Of a stretch of 64,000 bases of DNA, positions 45,208-57,039 are shown piece by piece. Each line of letters opens with the position of its first letter. The stretch's first letter is position 1. The stretch is from Vitis vinifera. Lineage: Eukaryota; Streptophyta; Magnoliopsida; Vitales; Vitaceae. Position numbers and translations under genes: made by a program. Below the pieces are notes generated by a model. That model made no database searches and had not been told where the DNA came from. It worked only from the letters and a program-made list of their open reading frames with translations. The stretch covers positions 5,967,001 through 6,031,000 of the forward strand of contig NC_081821.1 in assembly GCF_030704535.1 (NCBI RefSeq), read 5' to 3'.

Positions 45208-46530
45208 TGTGAAACCAAGGTTTGGTTAAACTTGATTTTGATGATAACAAAACAAGGTTTAGAACTAATGACTACATTTTAAGTGTGACTAGGCAAGATG
45301 ACTTCTAAAGTGGCAATCCAAAGACAAATCAAGCCAAGGAGAAATCATGAAGAAGAAGACCACCTCAAAGAGAAGAGTTTTTTCAAGACCAAAGCTTCTT
45401 AAGTCTCTTTGTAAGGTTGTTGGTGCACTAGGATTTCCATGCATTATTTTCCTTACTTATGCACCTAAATCATCCAAGAGTTATTTTGTTTTAAATATCT
45501 TTAAAATTGGATGATTTCATGTTTTCAACTAAAACCTTGTGTTAAATGTTGTTTCAAACTTCTTTAAAAGGTTATAAGTTGGAAAAGTTGGTTGTTGAGC
45601 AAAAAACGGCTCAATTGGCTAAATCGGGTGAATCGGATGAACAGTAATCGGTTGACCCCCAGCTCAACCGGTTGAACCGGATGAACAGTAACCGATCGAC
45701 CGTTCGAAAAATGCAAAAATTTTCTCTTTCTTCCAGAACGGTTGTTCAACCGGTCAAGGTCGAACCTCGTCCGGTCGAGGTCCGGTCAAGGTCCGGTCGA
45801 GACCCGGTCGAGGCCCAACGGTCTCCTGCCAAGCATTAAATGCTAACGGCTAGTCAACCGATCGACCCCCAGCTCGACCGGTCGAACCCCAAACGGCTAG
45901 TTTGGCTTTTTTCTTCTATAAAAAGGCTCCAATCTTCATTGTTTAAAGAGCTTAACCTTCCCAAATCATTCTTGATTATATTTGAGCCTTGGAAGAGTGT
46001 TTTTGAGTGCACCATTATTTCATAACTTGAATATCTTTAGTGCACCATTCAATCCTAGCTTTTCTTGTATCATTTGAGCTTAAAGTTCTTGTGCTAGGAT
46101 TTTTGTAAACCTTTGAGATCATTATTTGTAAACCTTGAGAGGAAGTTTCAAGAGAGGGATATCTCTTGAGAATTGTAAAGGGTGCTTGGAGCCAAAAGTC
46201 CAAGAGGGTGAATTGGAACCATAATCCAATTGTAAGAAGATTGGAAGCTTGGTTGAAGCTTCAAGCTAGTGGAACCCTCACTCGGTTAGGAGGTTGAGGA
46301 GAGTGGATGTAGGCCGGGTTGCGCCGAACCACTATAACTCTCGTGTTTGCACTCTCTCTTCCCTAACTCTTTTAATTTATATGCAATTGTCTTTATTTTG
46401 CTTATCATATACTTGCATATAAATTGTCTCTTATTTTTACTTAGTTTAAATTTGAAAAAGAGACCATCACCCTATTCACCCCCCCTCTAGGGTGATTATC
46501 ATAGGTTGGATTAGCCTCAAATTCCTAACA
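45208..46530 (+). mobile_element. Solo LTR with perfect 5-bp target duplication
   Basis: The segment begins TGTGAAACCAAGG and ends ATTCCTAACA. ATTTC flanks both sides (45203-45207 and 46531-46535). It sits inside the copia gag region. A TATAAAAAGG motif at 45920 and a terminal CACCCCCCCTCTAGGGTGAT-like stretch fit an LTR. From 45600 to 45900 it carries a run of CCGGTCGAGGTCCGGTCAAG-type short repeats, strikingly GC-rich and CpG-rich for this region. Confidence 0.88.
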
Positions 46531-46850
46531 ATTTCTTTGAATTGAAGTATCACTTCTTCTCCTTTTTTTACCCTATTTTAAGTTCTTTGTCATCCATTTT
46601 ACCAATTATGACATTTCTTGTTTGACACAAAATTATTTTGGGACTCCTCTTTTCTTTTTCCCTTTTTATGACTTAGCTTTGCATTACTTCTCCCACCTCA
46701 ATATTGGACCTTTCATCTAAGCCTTGATCAGGGGCTTGCAAAGAACCCATCACTTCATCCAACATCATGGTACTAAGATCTTTCGATTCTTCAATTGTTG
46801 TTACCTTGTACTTAAATTGCACAATTAAGGCTTACAAAAATTTTTACATA

Positions 46851-47589
46851 ACTTGGAGTCTAAAATGATTTTGTCATTAGATTTTAATAACAAAAGTATA
46901 TAATGATGAATTATGTTATTAGTTTAGAAATTGATAAATAGTAGTAATTAGGGTTTTAAATTTTGTTTGGTTCATAAGAAAATGTTAGAAACTTTCTAAA
47001 TTAAATTTCATTAATGATTATTCTTTTATTTATATGTGGTGCATATTTGGATATATAGATTGATGATTGAAATATTTGATTATTAAGATTAATTCATTAA
47101 TTTGTATACAATTAATTTGGGGAATTAAGAACATCAAATCTCACTATTCGTTTGAATATACTTCTTGATTTCTATTTTTAAAATCATAAAATAGTAGTAA
47201 CTTTTATATAATATACAATAATTTTTATATATTTACATTAAAAAACTAATAGTTTTAAAATATATTTTAAAAATTAAGATATGACAAAAAAAAAAAAAAA
47301 AAACTAATACCTCAATTGAGTTTGTTTATGTTTATAGACAAAAAATTGGGGGCCTCAAACCAGCCCCATTGATGGTAACATCAGCCCAGTTCAGTTGTGA
47401 AAGATTGGGCCCTTAGTATCTACGAAGAAATGGACCAAGGGGGAAAGACAAAGAAGCCGATTAGCTTTTTGGGGAAACCCGCCTTGAGAAGATGTACTCA
47501 AGGCAAAGGCTTGCTTCAGGTATTGTAGACTTTTCCGCTTCGGGTTTTGTAATTTAAGGCCTTATAAACCCAAGTTTGTTCCGACTTGA
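46851..47589. other. Spacer, no gene seen
   Basis: AT-rich DNA beyond the gag end of the copia relic. The copia 5' LTR should lie here but could not be delimited. Confidence 0.4.
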
Positions 47590-47850
47590 CCTCATTTTTT
47601 TTTTTATTTAACCTCGTAAATGTTATTAATCTTGTAAACGATCGTAAGGACCTTTGAGTTTAGAGTAGATAATATTAATATGATTGAATGTGAGTTGTTA
47701 CAAAGTTATTAATACTATATATGTATAAACTTTTTTTAATCTTGTAAACACGTTTTAAAACCGTAAGGGCCTTTTCAAATATAAAATAGATAATATCTAT
47801 ATGGTTGGATAAAGATCATTACAAGTGATATCAGAGTCGATTTCTAACTC
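47590..47850 (+). mobile_element. Remnant of another LTR end with primer-binding-site-like sequence
   Basis: CGTAAGGACCTTT... and CGTAAGGGCCTTTTC... are two imperfect copies of an LTR-like 3' portion (AGATAATATTAATATGATTG / AGATAATATCTATATGGTTG). They are followed by GTGATATCAGAGTCGA at 47825-47840. This is close to TGGTATCAGAGC, the complement of the initiator-Met tRNA 3' end used as primer by many plant LTR elements. No downstream gag is legible. Confidence 0.5.
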
Positions 47851-47992
47851 AATTCTAAGGGTTTATTTAGCTTCGTGAGGGGTGTTTGTTTGTTTAATCT
47901 CATAATTTCATGAAACATAACGAGAATGTTGTATTGGTATAAAAAAGTGTTTATAATGTTCTATATCAAATATGTGAGAAAGCTTATAATAT

Positions 47993-48025
<33 letters not shown>

Positions 48026-49161
48026 ATAGACTCCTTTTAACTTTATACACATGTTTTAAAGTCATAAGGCGCTGAATTATTACACTAAACCTCTAAATTT
48101 GTTTATTATATATTTATTTTTATATTGAATTTGATTTTGTTAATTAATTATTATATATTATTATCTTGTATTTAAAATATTTAAAAATAATTAGAATAAA
48201 TAAATATGAAAGATGAAATAGTGAAAAATTTTGAAATTAAAAAGATTTTATGAAGCCAGTGCATTAAAAATAAATAAATCATATAATATAATTAATGGGC
48301 ACATGTCAATGTTTTTATTTTTTTATTTGTGGTTAAAAAAAGACAATCATGATAAGCTCTTTGAACTTATCACATAAAAGTTAAAAAACAAACTTATGGT
48401 AGTCCACGGATTATTTCTTGGAGATAGTGCATGCAAGATTAGTGGTAGGTAAGATCACATGATGATTCTTTAATTTTTTCTAGGTTGGGGTACCAGTGCA
48501 GTGGGTATATGGACAGGGTTGAACTCCATTGAAATGCCGTGGAAGGTGATGTAACCTATACATCATCAAAGTTGGGTGGTAGCAAATAAATGAAAATGGG
48601 TTTTTGTCTTGTTCAATTGGACGACACAGCCCAAGGCCCCAGACCCAATTCACGGGTAACCTACAAATAAATAAATAAATAACCCAAGCCCTGAAAGATT
48701 AAGGCACATGCCACTGTTGGACCCACCACTCCTAAACTATCCGCCTTCCCTGATACCACAACCACCCATGCGTCATTCCATTTGCAACTATTTCTCTTAA
48801 CAATTTTCTTGTGATTCAGATATTATATCTGAAAGACCCATCAATATACACAATCGTCTTTTTCTTGCATAACAAGTAATTATACAATAAAATTAAAATA
48901 TGGGTTGATGAAAAGTACACAGACGGTGGACTTATTTTTAGCCTTGTGATGAAGATGGGTCCCATAGTTCCATGAAACTTTTGTATTAGATGAAGAAAGC
49001 CACACTGCACATTTGCTCATGCTTGGTCTCTGACTTGAGTGCTTGTGAAAGACGGGTCAATGATAGGATTCATTATGACCTCTCAAATTTCAATTTAAAC
49101 GACAAAATTTTTTGTGCAAATATTGTCGAGGGAAATAAATAAAAAAAACCTCGGGATCATC
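47851..49161. other. Upstream region of the ABC transporter gene
   Basis: Contains a (TA)n(TG)n microsatellite at about 47993-48026 and AT-rich DNA, becoming more mixed from 48400 on. The last few hundred bases are presumably the promoter of the ABCB gene. No other gene is seen. Confidence 0.45.
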
Positions 49162-49169
49162 TATAAAAG
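49162..49169 (+). promoter_or_regulatory. TATA box of the ABCB27/ALS1-type gene
   Basis: TATAAAAG, a near-consensus plant TATA box, lies 66 bp upstream of the first ATG. That would give a short 5' UTR of roughly 30 bases. Confidence 0.55.
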
Positions 49170-49227
49170 ACCCATCATCATTTGATTTTTATTGTCTTCT
49201 TTTTAGAGGGAGAGTCTGATTTTCAGG

Positions 49228-52200
49228 ATGCATGGCTTGGGCGGTGGTGAGAGGGTTCCTCTTTTGGGTAGAGAAGTAAGCTCTTCAATGACCCATCTGC
49301 TGGGTTTTTTTTTCACTTTGTATGTCGCATTTCAGTTCTTCGGTTTGTTCAATTTTTTATTTCTTCGATTGCCCATGTGAGTTTTCTATTTTAGTGTTCA
49401 GAGTTTTGATATTCGTAGGGTTTTGATTATTGGGTTATGTTTAATCTGTATTATTTGAATAAAGCAACCCATGTTTTGATCACATGCCAGAATTTACCTT
49501 TTGTTTGAATGCTCTTAGCTGTGTTTTTAGTTTTGCTTGATTTTGGTGGCCTGAGTTGCCCATGCAGGATTTCTTGATGTATTTTCAATTTCCAGTGATG
49601 GATTCTTTCAATTAAACTGCTTGAATAAGTCATATATGCATTTGATGCATTTTCAGAATTCCAGTTTGGAGTGATGGATTCTGTTCAATTTGAACTGTTT
49701 GAATCAGCCATATAGTCTCTTGTTTGAGTGCTTTTGGATTTATTTTCACCATGTGAGCGAAGATGATTCTTTCAATTGTGTTCACCTTTTCAACTGGGGA
49801 ATCTGATGGAACAAAGAATTGGGTTGCTTGGTGCTTACCAGTGGTTTGAATTTAAGATATGTAATTGGGTTTGATTTTGGACTTGTCCATTTTGGCATCT
49901 TTTCATCTTTTGTAGAGCTATCAAGAATTAAGAAATTTTTCAGTGGTATGTTGTGAATTCAGTTTCTTCCCATTGTAGTCACAATTCTTTAATTATGTTT
50001 TCTTTTTTCTTACATAGGGAGGAAGAAAGAGAAATGACACTTTGGTGAATGGTCATTTGACAGACCTCGAGCATGGGGATGCAATACCGGTATTGTAGTT
50101 TTTTGGACACAGCAATTACATGTCATTTCTTCATAACTCATGTATCATAGGGTGATAATCTTGTCTCTGGGCTATGCAGGCTGCTAACGTGGGGTTTTGC
50201 AGAGTGTTGTCTCTGGTAAGTGGATACTTCTTGGTGTGTTGATCATTGAAATTAGAGCCATAAATCGAGATAAGTTCACATCTTGTTGCTCCACAGGCAA
50301 AGCCCGATGCAGGAAAACTGGTTCTTGCTACAATTGCTCTGTTGATTGCGTCCACATCAAGTATTCTGATTGTATGTCTATCTTTCTCTCCCTCATTTCA
50401 AGTTTTAATAACTCACAAGTCACATCTGCAGCATTTAATTCAGTCTGAGGCATGATGCATTTGATTTGCAACTCACTCTAAATTGTTTTTACTGTAGCCG
50501 AAGTTTGGTGGAAAAATAATAGACATTGTATCAAGGGAGATCATAACACCAGAACAGAAAACCGAAGCTCTGAATGCAGTCAAGAACACTATACTAGAGA
50601 TCTTCTTAATTGTTATAGTTGGGTATGATCATCTGTTCCATTTTTCTTTTTTTCTTTTTTTCTTTTTTTATGTTTTCTTTTGTTTTGTACTATTTTATTC
50701 CACTTTATTTATTGATTTATTTATTTGCTTGCTGCTTATCTCTCAGTAAAAGGTTCAATGAGTTGATCCCTCAATATTTCCACTACTACCAGCTTTTCCA
50801 CTTTCACATAATAACAAATATCATAGTCATTCTTGTAGAGCTCATGTGAACTTATGCCTGGAGATCATAAACCTTGAAAACTGGAAAGTTTCAAGTTATT
50901 AAAAATGGATCAGCATCTGATTCCTGAAATTTTAAGCAAGTAGTTCCTTAGCTCCATGGTTACTGGCTTTGATCATTGAAACATCCCAAGGGGTTTATTA
51001 ATCCCTTTTGTCTTCTTTTCAGTTCCATTTGCACAGCACTTCGGGCATGGTTGTTTTCTTCTGCTAGTGAAAGGGTTGTAGCTCGGCTGAGAAAGAACTT
51101 ATTCAGTCACCTTATTCAGCAAGTAAAGTATTTTGACTTTGCTAATCTCAAAATCTTTTCTCCTATGCTCCATTTGGTCATTGAGTAAACATATCCTTCT
51201 GTTTTCCCATTTGGTTACTGAGTGAACATATTCTTCATGCTTTCCATGTATGTATGCTTATAATGGTTGATAAGTTCTGTAGGAAATAGCCTTTTTTGAT
51301 ATTACTCGGACAGGGGAGCTTCTAAGCAGATTATCTGAAGATACCCAGATCATAAAAAATGCTGCAACTACCAATCTTTCTGAGGCCCTAAGGAATCTAT
51401 CGACTGCATTTATTGGTCTTGGTTTCATGTTTGCGACATCATGGAAGTTGACATGTAAGAATTTAAGTAGTACAATGTTTATTTCGCTGAATAGTCTGGA
51501 TGCTCATTTTAGTACTCTCTATGTCATTTATATCTAGTGTTGGCTTTGGCTATTGTTCCTGCTATCTCTGTGGCTGTGCGTAAATTTGGCCGTTTTCTTC
51601 GAGAACTTTCTCACAAGACTCAAGCTGCAGCTGCATTAGCTGCTTCAATTGCTGAGGTTTGTCCATGCCATTATAATTTTGATTTTCATGTGTTAGCTTT
51701 GAGATGTATGCTCAATATTACTTGACCCCATGATGTTAAACAACTAAACTGACCACAGGAATACTTTTTCTTTAAAGGTATGGGTTTGCTTAAAAGAAGG
51801 ATTAAGAACATGAATAAATTTGGGTCTGAAATCTTCATGTCCATTTACAGAATGTTCATATGAATTGCTTAGTGACAAGGTATTACGAGAAACATTATAA
51901 ACTATTCTATGTTTTGTTTTGGTTCTTTGGCTTTTGTATGCTGATCGAGAACTCCAGATGTGTGTTCAAAGGCGTTACAAATGTGTGTTGTTATGCATCT
52001 GGATTTCCCTGTGAGTGTTTGGTGGCATTCATCTGTCTTTAAAGGCAATATAGGTAACAATTTGGAATTGTTTTATCAGGTCATGCTTAAAATGAAAATT
52101 TGGTATACTATGACTAGAGATAGATTTAAATACAAAAGGTAATGACTGGTGAGGAAAACGAAAGCTATTTTGCGAAGAAGCTACTTGTTTCATGTTACAA

Positions 52201-55200
52201 AGATGCCAGTTGCACAACCTAACAAGTATGATGTTTTGTTAAATTTAGGGGTTTTATCATAACTGAATTAATTAATGCACATATGTATATCTAATAATCC
52301 AACTTGAAGTATTGTGTAAAAGGCCAGATATCTATGCTCATTTTAACTGAAAACTGCTTACAGAATATCAATGGTTGTTCAGGAATCCTTTGGTGCTATA
52401 CGCACAGTGAGATCTTTTGCTCAAGAAGCTTACGAAATTTCACGCTATTCTAGTCAAGTTGAAGAGACATTGAATCTTGGAATTAAACAAGCTGTGAGTT
52501 CTCTAATGTAATTTTTTACTCCCTCCTGTTTGTGAGCTTGTGCGTGTACACATCTTAGTGCAGCTTTTGATATTTACTGCTTTCTCCTATCAGAGAGTTG
52601 TTGGACTTTTCTTTGGTGGCCTTAATGCTGCATCCACACTATCAGTCATCGTAGTAGTGATATATGGAGCTAATTTGACGATCAATGGCTCCATGAGCCC
52701 TGGTGCTCTTACATCCTTCATTCTTTATAGCCTGACAGGTAATTCCACTTTGTCTTTTGCATTCCAATGCACACAATTTTACTATCTTATCAGTTGTGGC
52801 TTCATTGTCATCATTGTGTGAATTTATATTTGATAGTCTGATTTTTGGCTGGCCAAGCTTGTTGTTTAATGAACTTCACTTTTCTCTTTCCATCCCCAGT
52901 TGGATCCTCTGTATCTGGACTGTCTGGGTTATACACAGTAGCAATGAAAGCTGCAGGAGCCAGTAGGCGGGTTTTCCAGCTTCTGGATCGTGTCTCATCG
53001 ATGCCTAAGTCGGGCAACAAATGTCCTTTGGGGTTAGTTCAGTAAAGTTTTTCTTCCTTTTCTAATGTTTTACTACTGCTTTTTTGTTACATGAATGCTA
53101 CTATTAGAGAAAGTAGGATACTTTGAAATAGAGTGAGGCATGTACTTGATGTATGTGCATGGTATAGGACCCATTTTTCACAATTGAACGGCTTATTGGA
53201 CTGCTCCTACCCTCCACCCCTGCTCTCTAACCTGTGTACATATAGAGGCCAGCCACTGAGAAAACAATCTCCTGACTTGTTGAAGATTTTCATAGAATGT
53301 TAAGGTTCAAAGCTATACCATGTATGTATCCAGTTTATTGGACTCCAGTACTTCATTATCATTCATCATAACAAAATAATTCTCAAATTATCCTGCTCCT
53401 TAGTGACATGATTTTTCTTTTCCTTTCCCCCTTTTTTTTTTCAATTCACTTATAAAATTCTGGGCTTATGGGAGGGCATGTCCTACCAAGGTAGTAATAG
53501 TTGAGTGGATATGAATTGGCTGAGTTGAATATTCTTGGCTGAGTCATATCTGCCTATCTGGCGTGGCCATTGCCAAGATGATTTTGAGACTGATTACCAG
53601 ATTTTCCAATTACAGCAATGAATCAGCTGATCCAGCCAAGTCATGACCAAGTTGCTCCATGATATCAAACCCTTACAATCTCCAGAGCAATATTTCCTCC
53701 ACATTTCCTGATTGCGGATTGTCAAGCCTGATCATCTTAACCAATAGATTCGGGCCCTGAAAACTTCTTTCAACCATGCACTTGCTATGCGAATCATGTC
53801 CATTTCTATATTCATTATTGAACTGACAATAATGATTTTGAACCTCCACATTGTTCAATGTGGAATTAACTATGCAATTATGTTTTTTTAGTAGAAAAAT
53901 GATTGTCCTTTGAAATAGTAGAGTTTGGAACTCTTAATATTGTCATAAACAAATCTGAACATATTTTTTTATGATTATTTAAACAATGTTGAATATGGTA
54001 GATGTTTTTTAATTAATTTGTTGAGTTTTGTAACTTTTTTTTTTTAAATTTATTTTTATACTTTTTTTTTTTTAATTTTTTTAACTAACATATTAAACTT
54101 ATTATTTAATATCGTTGCTATTGATACTATGAACCATGCATCCAACAGTGATCCAAATGCATTAAAGGAGCCACATCTAGATGCATTGAAGGAATGTCAT
54201 GTTGATCATAGACGCTCCTAGCTACTATCATTCTCTTCCTGTTGTGCATTATTGTTCTTTCAGTGAAATTTATTTTTGTGATTTTTTTAGAATATCCCCT
54301 AAATTTTTGCTGAAATGCTGTTAAAGCATCTAGTCTTAACTGCTTTCTCTTATTCAGTTTCCAACCCTCATATTTTGTAGCCTCATTAATCCCCTGTTCA
54401 ACACTATTCCTGTTTCTAAATAGGTCCTCAATCCTTGACTAGTCAATATTTTCATTTTAGTAGGTCACGAAATACAGAATTTACAACTACATGCAAACAT
54501 TGAAAAGAAAAATAAAAAGCTTAGTTTTCATGACAATAAGGTATCTTTTATTGCAGAGACCAAGATGGAGAAGTAGAGTTAAATGATGTCTGGTTCGCCT
54601 ATCCATCTCGTCCTGACCATATGGTACTCAAGGTAATAGTCCTACTACTGACTACTTCTCAGTTGTGATGACACACAAAATGACACAATTTTCTGACACA
54701 AGTATTGACAACATACATACTGAATTTCAGGGAATAACATTAAAACTGCAGCCTGGTTCAAAGATTGCTCTTGTTGGTCCAAGTGGTGGTGGAAAAGTAA
54801 TAATATTTTCATAGACATTTCTGTGCTTCTGAGTTCATGTTTCTGTCAGTCAATATACAAAAAAAAATTAGATAGGAGCATTTGCCAGTGTACTTGCTAA
54901 CTCTAATTATTTGTCTGTGTGTGCTATAGACCACAATAGCAAACTTGATTGAAAGGTTTTATGATCCCATCAAGGGAAGGATTTTACTAAATGGGGTTCC
55001 ACTGGTGGAAATATCACATGAACATCTACACAGAAAGGTAATGTTGGTCTTAAATACTTCAGTTTGTGCATTCAAAATTTTCAAACTGCAGGCTGTCATA
55101 GTGTTGAACAGAGAAACTCAGATGGACATATTTGAATTATAGTGTGTTGCAAGATCATAATTTATTGTGTATTAATAGTGTTAATGAATATGACTTCGAT

Positions 55201-55936
55201 ATTCTGCCCCTATAAATACAGATCAGTATAGTGAGCCAGGAGCCTGTTCTTTTCAACTGCTCCATAGAGGAGAACATTGCATATGGTTATGAAGGCAAAG
55301 CCAGCAGTGCTGATGTAGAAAATGCAGCTGTAAGATTCAACATCTTTTACCAAGTAGCAATCTCATCCATGTGATACCTTTCGTTCTGATGGTTTTAAGC
55401 ACTTTGCAGAAAATGGCCAATGCCCATGAGTTCATATCAAAATTTTCTGAAAAATATCAAACCCATGTTGGAGAACGTGGTGTAAGGCTCTCAGGAGGCC
55501 AGAAACAGAGAGTAGCAATTGCAAGGGCTCTATTGATGAACCCAAGGGTTCTCCTCCTGGATGAAGCCACAAGTGCTCTGGATGCTGAAAGCGAATACCT
55601 GGTGCAGGTGAATTTATCTTTAGTAATTAGCTGTTATCTTTTTCTCGTTTTAAACAGACTCTGGTTCTTGAAAAGCTATTGTTCTTTGTCATATATAATT
55701 GACCATCCTCGCATGGTGGATACTTTATATAGGATGCCATGGATTCTCTGATGAAGGGCAGGACTGTTCTAGTTATAGCCCATAGGCTCTCAACTGTCAA
55801 GAGTGCAGACACCGTTGCCGTAGTTTCAGATGGTGAGATTGTTGAAAGTGGCACACATGACGAGCTCCTCGACAAGGATGGCATTTACACTGCATTAGTA
55901 AGGAGGCAGCTGCAAGGACCAAGAAATGAAGTCTAG
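49228..55936 (+). CDS. ABCB27: Half-size ABC transporter, ABCB27 / ALS1 / TAP2 type
   Basis: Tonoplast TAP-like transporter; Arabidopsis ALS1 (At5g39040) gives aluminium tolerance, probably by vacuolar sequestration. Seventeen exons join in frame to 631 residues: 49228-49275, 50018-50089, 50180-50215, 50297-50371, 50498-50622, 51023-51122, 51283-51454, 51538-51656, 52383-52493, 52594-52738, 52900-53032, 54557-54632, 54731-54796, 54930-55037, 55222-55329, 55410-55607, 55733-55936. Residues about 60-330 form the membrane domain. The nucleotide-binding domain has Walker A GPSGGGKT (420-427), signature LSGGQ (525-529), Walker B VLLLDE (545-550), D-loop SALD and H-loop His581, all intact. Family-specific stretches include [14 protein letters not shown] and [12 protein letters not shown]. 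It must homo- or heterodimerise. The intron between exons 11 and 12 is 1.5 kb. Confidence 0.95.
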
Positions 55937-57039
55937 TTTTGAACAGCTAATCATGTATGAGCAACATGGAGAAACCATCCAATTCTAGTAAGTTGCTCAT
56001 TAGCATGGACATAAAAGTCTCAAATTTCCCAGTGGTGTGCCCATCACATTATGTTCAAAAGCTGCAGAAACAGGGCCTACCTTCAATGCATAACTTTCTT
56101 TATTTGTAGTTCAAAGACATGGAACTGGGTGTAAAATTTTAAATCATCAACACAACACAATGCCCTTTCTGTAACTTGGAAGTGTATTAGTTTTCCACCC
56201 ATTTGAGCAGGCTCTCATTCTGTCTGGTGGTTAAAAAATTGTAGCTTGCGCCTAGAGATTTTGTTGGATTCTTCATGAACATTTTGAATTTTGACCAATT
56301 TCCCTCTCATTTTAAACCACTACTGAATCCATTATACAATCGTGTCAAAAAGCTATCCTTGATTCCATTTTTCTCTGGCTGCAATTATCCTAACCTTGTT
56401 TCCAATTGGTGGTTGAAACAATCATGCATACCCTGGTTATCCACAAACCAAACATTTTGAAGCTCTTTAACTGATCATTGGCCTTAGGATTCTTCAAACA
56501 GCCCCTTAACACCATGAGTGGCTTACTGGCTCTACTTTCTTATAAGACCATCACAACAAAAAAATTAGAAAACAAATAAAAACAAAAAACAAAAAAAGAA
56601 TCAATAGAGCTATTTTCTACAAGAGAAGAAAACTTATGACAGAAATGAAACACCCCTATAAATCCTCTTACAAAAGAATACATGTGTTAGTGTTACCACA
56701 TTACATCTCAAACTCTTCCTCTTTTACCTTCGACCTTCTTCCCCCTATATATTGGAGAGCCCTAGGATTGCCTGAAGTGGCGTGCAACTTGCTGCAGAAG
56801 TTCTGAAGGTTTCCTGCCGGCCAAATACGATGATACTGATGTCACCATTGCCAATTAAGGAATCAAAACATGGAAGGATTTGCCTCTTGGAAGAGGGAAC
56901 CAACCAGACAAAAGGTGAAGGGATTCATGCACCAAAAGGCACTTCTGAAGAGTCACTATCCACGCTTACCAGGTAAAACAGCTAATGTTCAAGATGATCA
57001 TGTCATTTGAGAGCAAAACACTCCTCGTCCTCTGCACTA
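55937..57039. other. Convergent spacer between the ABCB gene and mTERF15
   Basis: Holds the 3' UTRs of two converging genes. A-rich stretch at 56560-56600. Nothing else recognised. Confidence 0.5.

Larger units (their letters stand above)
39440..46850 (-). mobile_element. Decayed Ty1/copia-type LTR retrotransposon, interrupted by later insertions
   Basis: Read on the minus strand from 46850 downward, the pieces come in copia order. Gag resembles IEESKDLSTMMLDEVMGSLQ (about 46750). A zinc-knuckle remnant QCYNCK lies near 45180. The protease/integrase border shows WFLDIGCSNHICDRKEMF (about 45080). Integrase pieces follow at 44650-43900. Reverse transcriptase shows NHFKARL, STFLNDELQKDIYIVQPQ and LYGLK (43450-43060), then the active-site LLYVDDL near 40575. 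RNase H shows RILLYIKGTPNDSDF and YANSDCASDVEKQKSTSSYA (40246-40020), then VVVLSIVETKYI and SKHIDIKFYYIHEL (to 39440). Many stops and frameshifts make it dead. Its own LTRs were not identified. Confidence 0.8.
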
